A stretch of 45,094 bases of DNA from Nitrospirota bacterium (lineage in GTDB: Bacteria > Nitrospirota > Thermodesulfovibrionia > UBA6902 > DSMQ01): assembly GCA_016208965.1 (NCBI GenBank), contig JACQXB010000006.1:122262-167355 (forward strand). Direction: 5' to 3'. The notes under the pieces were generated by a model. It was not told the origin of the DNA and did no database searches. It saw only the letters and a list, made by a program, of their open reading frames with translations. The first letter of the stretch is position 1. The number at the start of each line of letters is the position of its first letter. A program made the position numbers and the translations under genes. Shown piece after piece: positions 43,013-45,094 of the stretch.

Positions 43013-44382
43013 TGATTAAGAGAACAGTGATTTTTCTATTGATTTTTACAATCTATTCAACAGATGCCTTTGCACTTTTGCACTATTTTAAGAATGCTAA
43101 GAAGGCAGAAGAGTCAGGCAATTTTGAGAAGGCTCTAAGCCTTTATAACAAAGTATTAGAAAGATACCCTTATGAGACGAAGTCAAAGCTCAGGGCTTAT
43201 GACCATATTCTCAATATCTACAAGACCAGAAAAGAGTCCCAGAATATAAAAGAACTGCTAACCTTTCTTAAGAACAATTATCCGGACAAGTCCTTTGACT
43301 TAAGAGATATTGAAAAACTCTCACAGATTTATTCTAAATATGGAGAAAATGAGGAGGCATTAAAGCTCCAATGGAGGATAATTGATGAGCCCTATTCTCT
43401 TGTTTATGCTGATACTATGTTAAGGACATATTCTCGCCTTCTGAAATACTACAAGGAGAAAAAAGATGAGAATCAAATAAAAGGACTTCTTAATAAGTTG
43501 AATTCTTTGTCAGCTAAGGTTTTTGATGACGAAGATATTTATAAATATGCAATGCTCTTTTTTAAATACGGAGATAGGGGCGAGGCTATTAAAATCATGG
43601 AAGACATTGTTCAAAGGTATCCAGATACAACTTCTTCAAGGAAGTCTCTTTTTATTCTTGCTGAAGAAGCACAGAAGGCAAAGGATTATGAGGATGCCAT
43701 AGAGTATTATTCAATCTATATTGAAAGATATCCGGAGAACACATTTTATGTTCAAAAGGCATATCAGAGACTTGTAGATTGTTATCTTGCGATGGGTGAC
43801 AGCAGGGTGTCAGAGGATATAATGAAACAGGTAGCAGATTGGTTAAATGGCGTAACCGATTATCGCAGCCAGCTTAACCTTGCCATAGATTTGAAATCCA
43901 AGAATATGGATAAATTGGCAGAGGTTACATTTAACACAGGTTATACTCAGGCAAAAAAGGTTATTGAGGATAACCCTGAGACATATGATGCACTCAAGGC
44001 TTATTTGGAGATAATGAGGACTGCCCATCCACTCGGAAGATATGACATTGCTGAGCAGGTAGCTATTGAGGCATTAAAAGACTTTAATAATCTCCAAGGC
44101 GATACAGAGCTTAATAAAAATGTCAATTTTATAAAATCTCAGGCATATTTATGGCTATCCAAGATATATAAAGAACACGAAAGATACGATGAGACGATTA
44201 AGATGCTCGAGAATTTTCTGAAACTATATCCAGAGCATAAGGATAAAGATTATGCTCTGTATGAACTTGGCAGGGCTTATGAGAAGAAGGGTGACATAGG
44301 GCAGGCGAAGGACATTTACGAGGCAGTAAGCTCAGAACCCTTAAAAAGCATGGCAAAGGAAAGATTGGCAACCCTGAAATGA
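43012..44382 (+). CDS. Exported tetratricopeptide-repeat protein
   Basis: 456 residues. A signal peptide (VIFLLIFTIYSTDAFA) is followed by about ten TPR-like helix pairs, for example KKAEESGNFEKALSLYNKVL, EYYSIYIERYPENTFYVQKA, and YALYELGRAYEKKGDIGQAK. No enzyme motif. Probably a periplasmic scaffold. Start ATG shares one base with the upstream TAA stop, and its TGA overlaps the next ATG, so it belongs to the RT-nucleosidase transcript. Periplasmic TPR proteins also occur in unrelated secretion or envelope operons. Confidence 0.85.
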   Translation: MIKRTVIFLLIFTIYSTDAFALLHYFKNAKKAEESGNFEKALSLYNKVLERYPYETKSKLRAYDHILNIYKTRKESQNIKELLTFLKNNYPDKSFDLRDIEKLSQIYSKYGENEEALKLQWRIIDEPYSLVYADTMLRTYSRLLKYYKEKKDENQIKGLLNKLNSLSAKVFDDEDIYKYAMLFFKYGDRGEAIKIMEDIVQRYPDTTSSRKSLFILAEEAQKAKDYEDAIEYYSIYIERYPENTFYVQKAYQRLVDCYLAMGDSRVSEDIMKQVADWLNGVTDYRSQLNLAIDLKSKNMDKLAEVTFNTGYTQAKKVIEDNPETYDALKAYLEIMRTAHPLGRYDIAEQVAIEALKDFNNLQGDTELNKNVNFIKSQAYLWLSKIYKEHERYDETIKMLENFLKLYPEHKDKDYALYELGRAYEKKGDIGQAKDIYEAVSSEPLKSMAKERLATLK

Positions 44383-45094
44383 GAAAAGGACTTTTTCTCA
44401 GTTTTCTATTTATCTTTTTTTCATTAGCTCCTCAGAAGCTTTATGGCTGGGGACTATGCGATGTGGAGATTATAGGCCCTCATTATCTCTGTCTTGGTGA
44501 AACTATAAACCTGTATGCCCACGCTTCTCCATCTGGTGGTTCTTGTAGCTGGTCTGCAACGCCAGGGCTCAGCCCTTCGGGTTGTAATGCAACATTTACA
44601 GGAAACTATGAAGGAAGCTTCTGGGTTAATGTAAGGTATTACAGCAGTGGTTCTCACGATTTTAAATGTTCTGATAGTGATATGATTACAGTTGGTGGAA
44701 GGGATGCAGATGGAGATGGTCATTATGCCATTGGCTCATGTGCTGAGCCTGCTGATGATTGTGATGATAACGACCCGAAGGTTTATCCCGGCGCTCTTGA
44801 GATATGCGACAACAAGGATAACAATTGCGATGGGCAGGTAGACGAAGGATTAAGCACAGATTCAGATGGAGACGGGCATTATACTCTGGACTCATGTAAG
44901 AAACCTAAGGATGATTGTAATGACAATGACCCAACAGTTTATCCTGGTGCTCTTGAGATATGTGATTGCAACAAGGATAATAATTGTGATGGGAAAATTG
45001 ATGAGGGGTGTTGTGAAGTGGCGATGAGTATTTCACCTTCTGAGGTTTGGCCACTTAATACAAGTAGTAATTCTGAAAAAAGTAAGGCTAACAT
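44379..45094 (+). CDS. Exported MopE-like metal-binding repeat protein, partial
   Basis: ATG at 44379 overlaps the previous stop (ATGA). 238 codons are visible and the frame is open at the window end. Signal peptide (KGLFLSFLFIFFSLAPQKLY), an Ig-like first domain, then two copies of the Cu-binding MopE-type/calcium motif: DADGDGHYAIGS...DDCDDNDPKVYPGALEICD...DNNCDGQVDEG and a second (DSDGDGHYT...NDNDPTVYPGALEIC...DNNCDGKIDEG). Such proteins are secreted or surface-exposed; metal is Ca or Cu. The C-terminal part is not seen. Confidence 0.85.
   Translation, partial: MRKGLFLSFLFIFFSLAPQKLYGWGLCDVEIIGPHYLCLGETINLYAHASPSGGSCSWSATPGLSPSGCNATFTGNYEGSFWVNVRYYSSGSHDFKCSDSDMITVGGRDADGDGHYAIGSCAEPADDCDDNDPKVYPGALEICDNKDNNCDGQVDEGLSTDSDGDGHYTLDSCKKPKDDCNDNDPTVYPGALEICDCNKDNNCDGKIDEGCCEVAMSISPSEVWPLNTSSNSEKSKAN

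Noticed and set aside
1-45094. CRISPR array
   Set aside because: No set of regularly spaced direct repeats was seen; the repeats present are palindromic, dispersed and differ in spacing. No cas genes.
1-45094. tRNA or rRNA genes
   Set aside because: No cloverleaf with GTTCRA and acceptor pairing, nor rRNA-like sequence, could be recognised by eye. A tRNA scan would settle this.

Overview
AT-rich chromosomal window from a Gram-negative bacterium. The gene mix (type IV prepilins, pyruvoyl arginine decarboxylase plus agmatinase, phasin plus ABC1 kinase after alaS, many MNT/HEPN and Uma2 genes, abundant small palindromic repeats) looks like a Nitrospirota or deltaproteobacteria-grade anaerobe, probably from a metagenome. 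That placement is inference; there is no rRNA or tRNA here to test it.

Layout. 1-6.4 kb: accessory zone with three MNT/HEPN toxin-antitoxin pairs, a TumE-like pair, a Uma2 nuclease, a DUF4143 ATPase, one intact type IV pilin, and several pilin fragments. 6.4-16.4 kb, minus strand: a surface-glycan operon (membrane glycosyltransferase; dehydratase/aminotransferase/acetyltransferase trio; dehydrogenase/aminotransferase/acetyltransferase trio; two large GT-C-like membrane proteins, the second with a one-base frameshift in an A9 run). 16.5-19.8 kb: major pilin, second Uma2, Crp/Fnr regulator, fourth MNT/HEPN pair. 19.9-27.5 kb, plus strand: dipeptide-type ABC permeases, alaS, phasin, ABC1 kinase, HEPN-like orphan. 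27.7-31.4 kb, minus strand: speB-pdaD (arginine to agmatine to putrescine) and a HesB-like/ACR3-like pair. 31.5-40.6 kb, plus strand: ilvE, a DinG-type helicase with HEAT-like tail, rmuC, a methyltransferase, remnants of what looks like a type I restriction locus around a second DUF4143 ATPase, transaldolase, an FmdB zinc ribbon.

40.7-45.1 kb is the most interesting part: a retron. A ~119-nt region with paired a1/a2 ends, small msr-type hairpins and a perfect 10-bp msd-type hairpin lies directly before a reverse transcriptase with NAxxH, YADD and VTG motifs. The RT gene overlaps a signal-peptide-bearing nucleosidase (MTAN/PNP fold) lacking a conserved ribose-binding Glu, followed with 1-4 base overlaps by a TPR protein and a MopE-like repeat protein that runs off the window. 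This neighbourhood matches no retron type I recognise.

Mobile/repetitive layer: a short element family with about 17-bp terminal inverted repeats (four sites), and C-rich/G-rich palindromes that occur between genes and also in frame inside three protein-coding genes.
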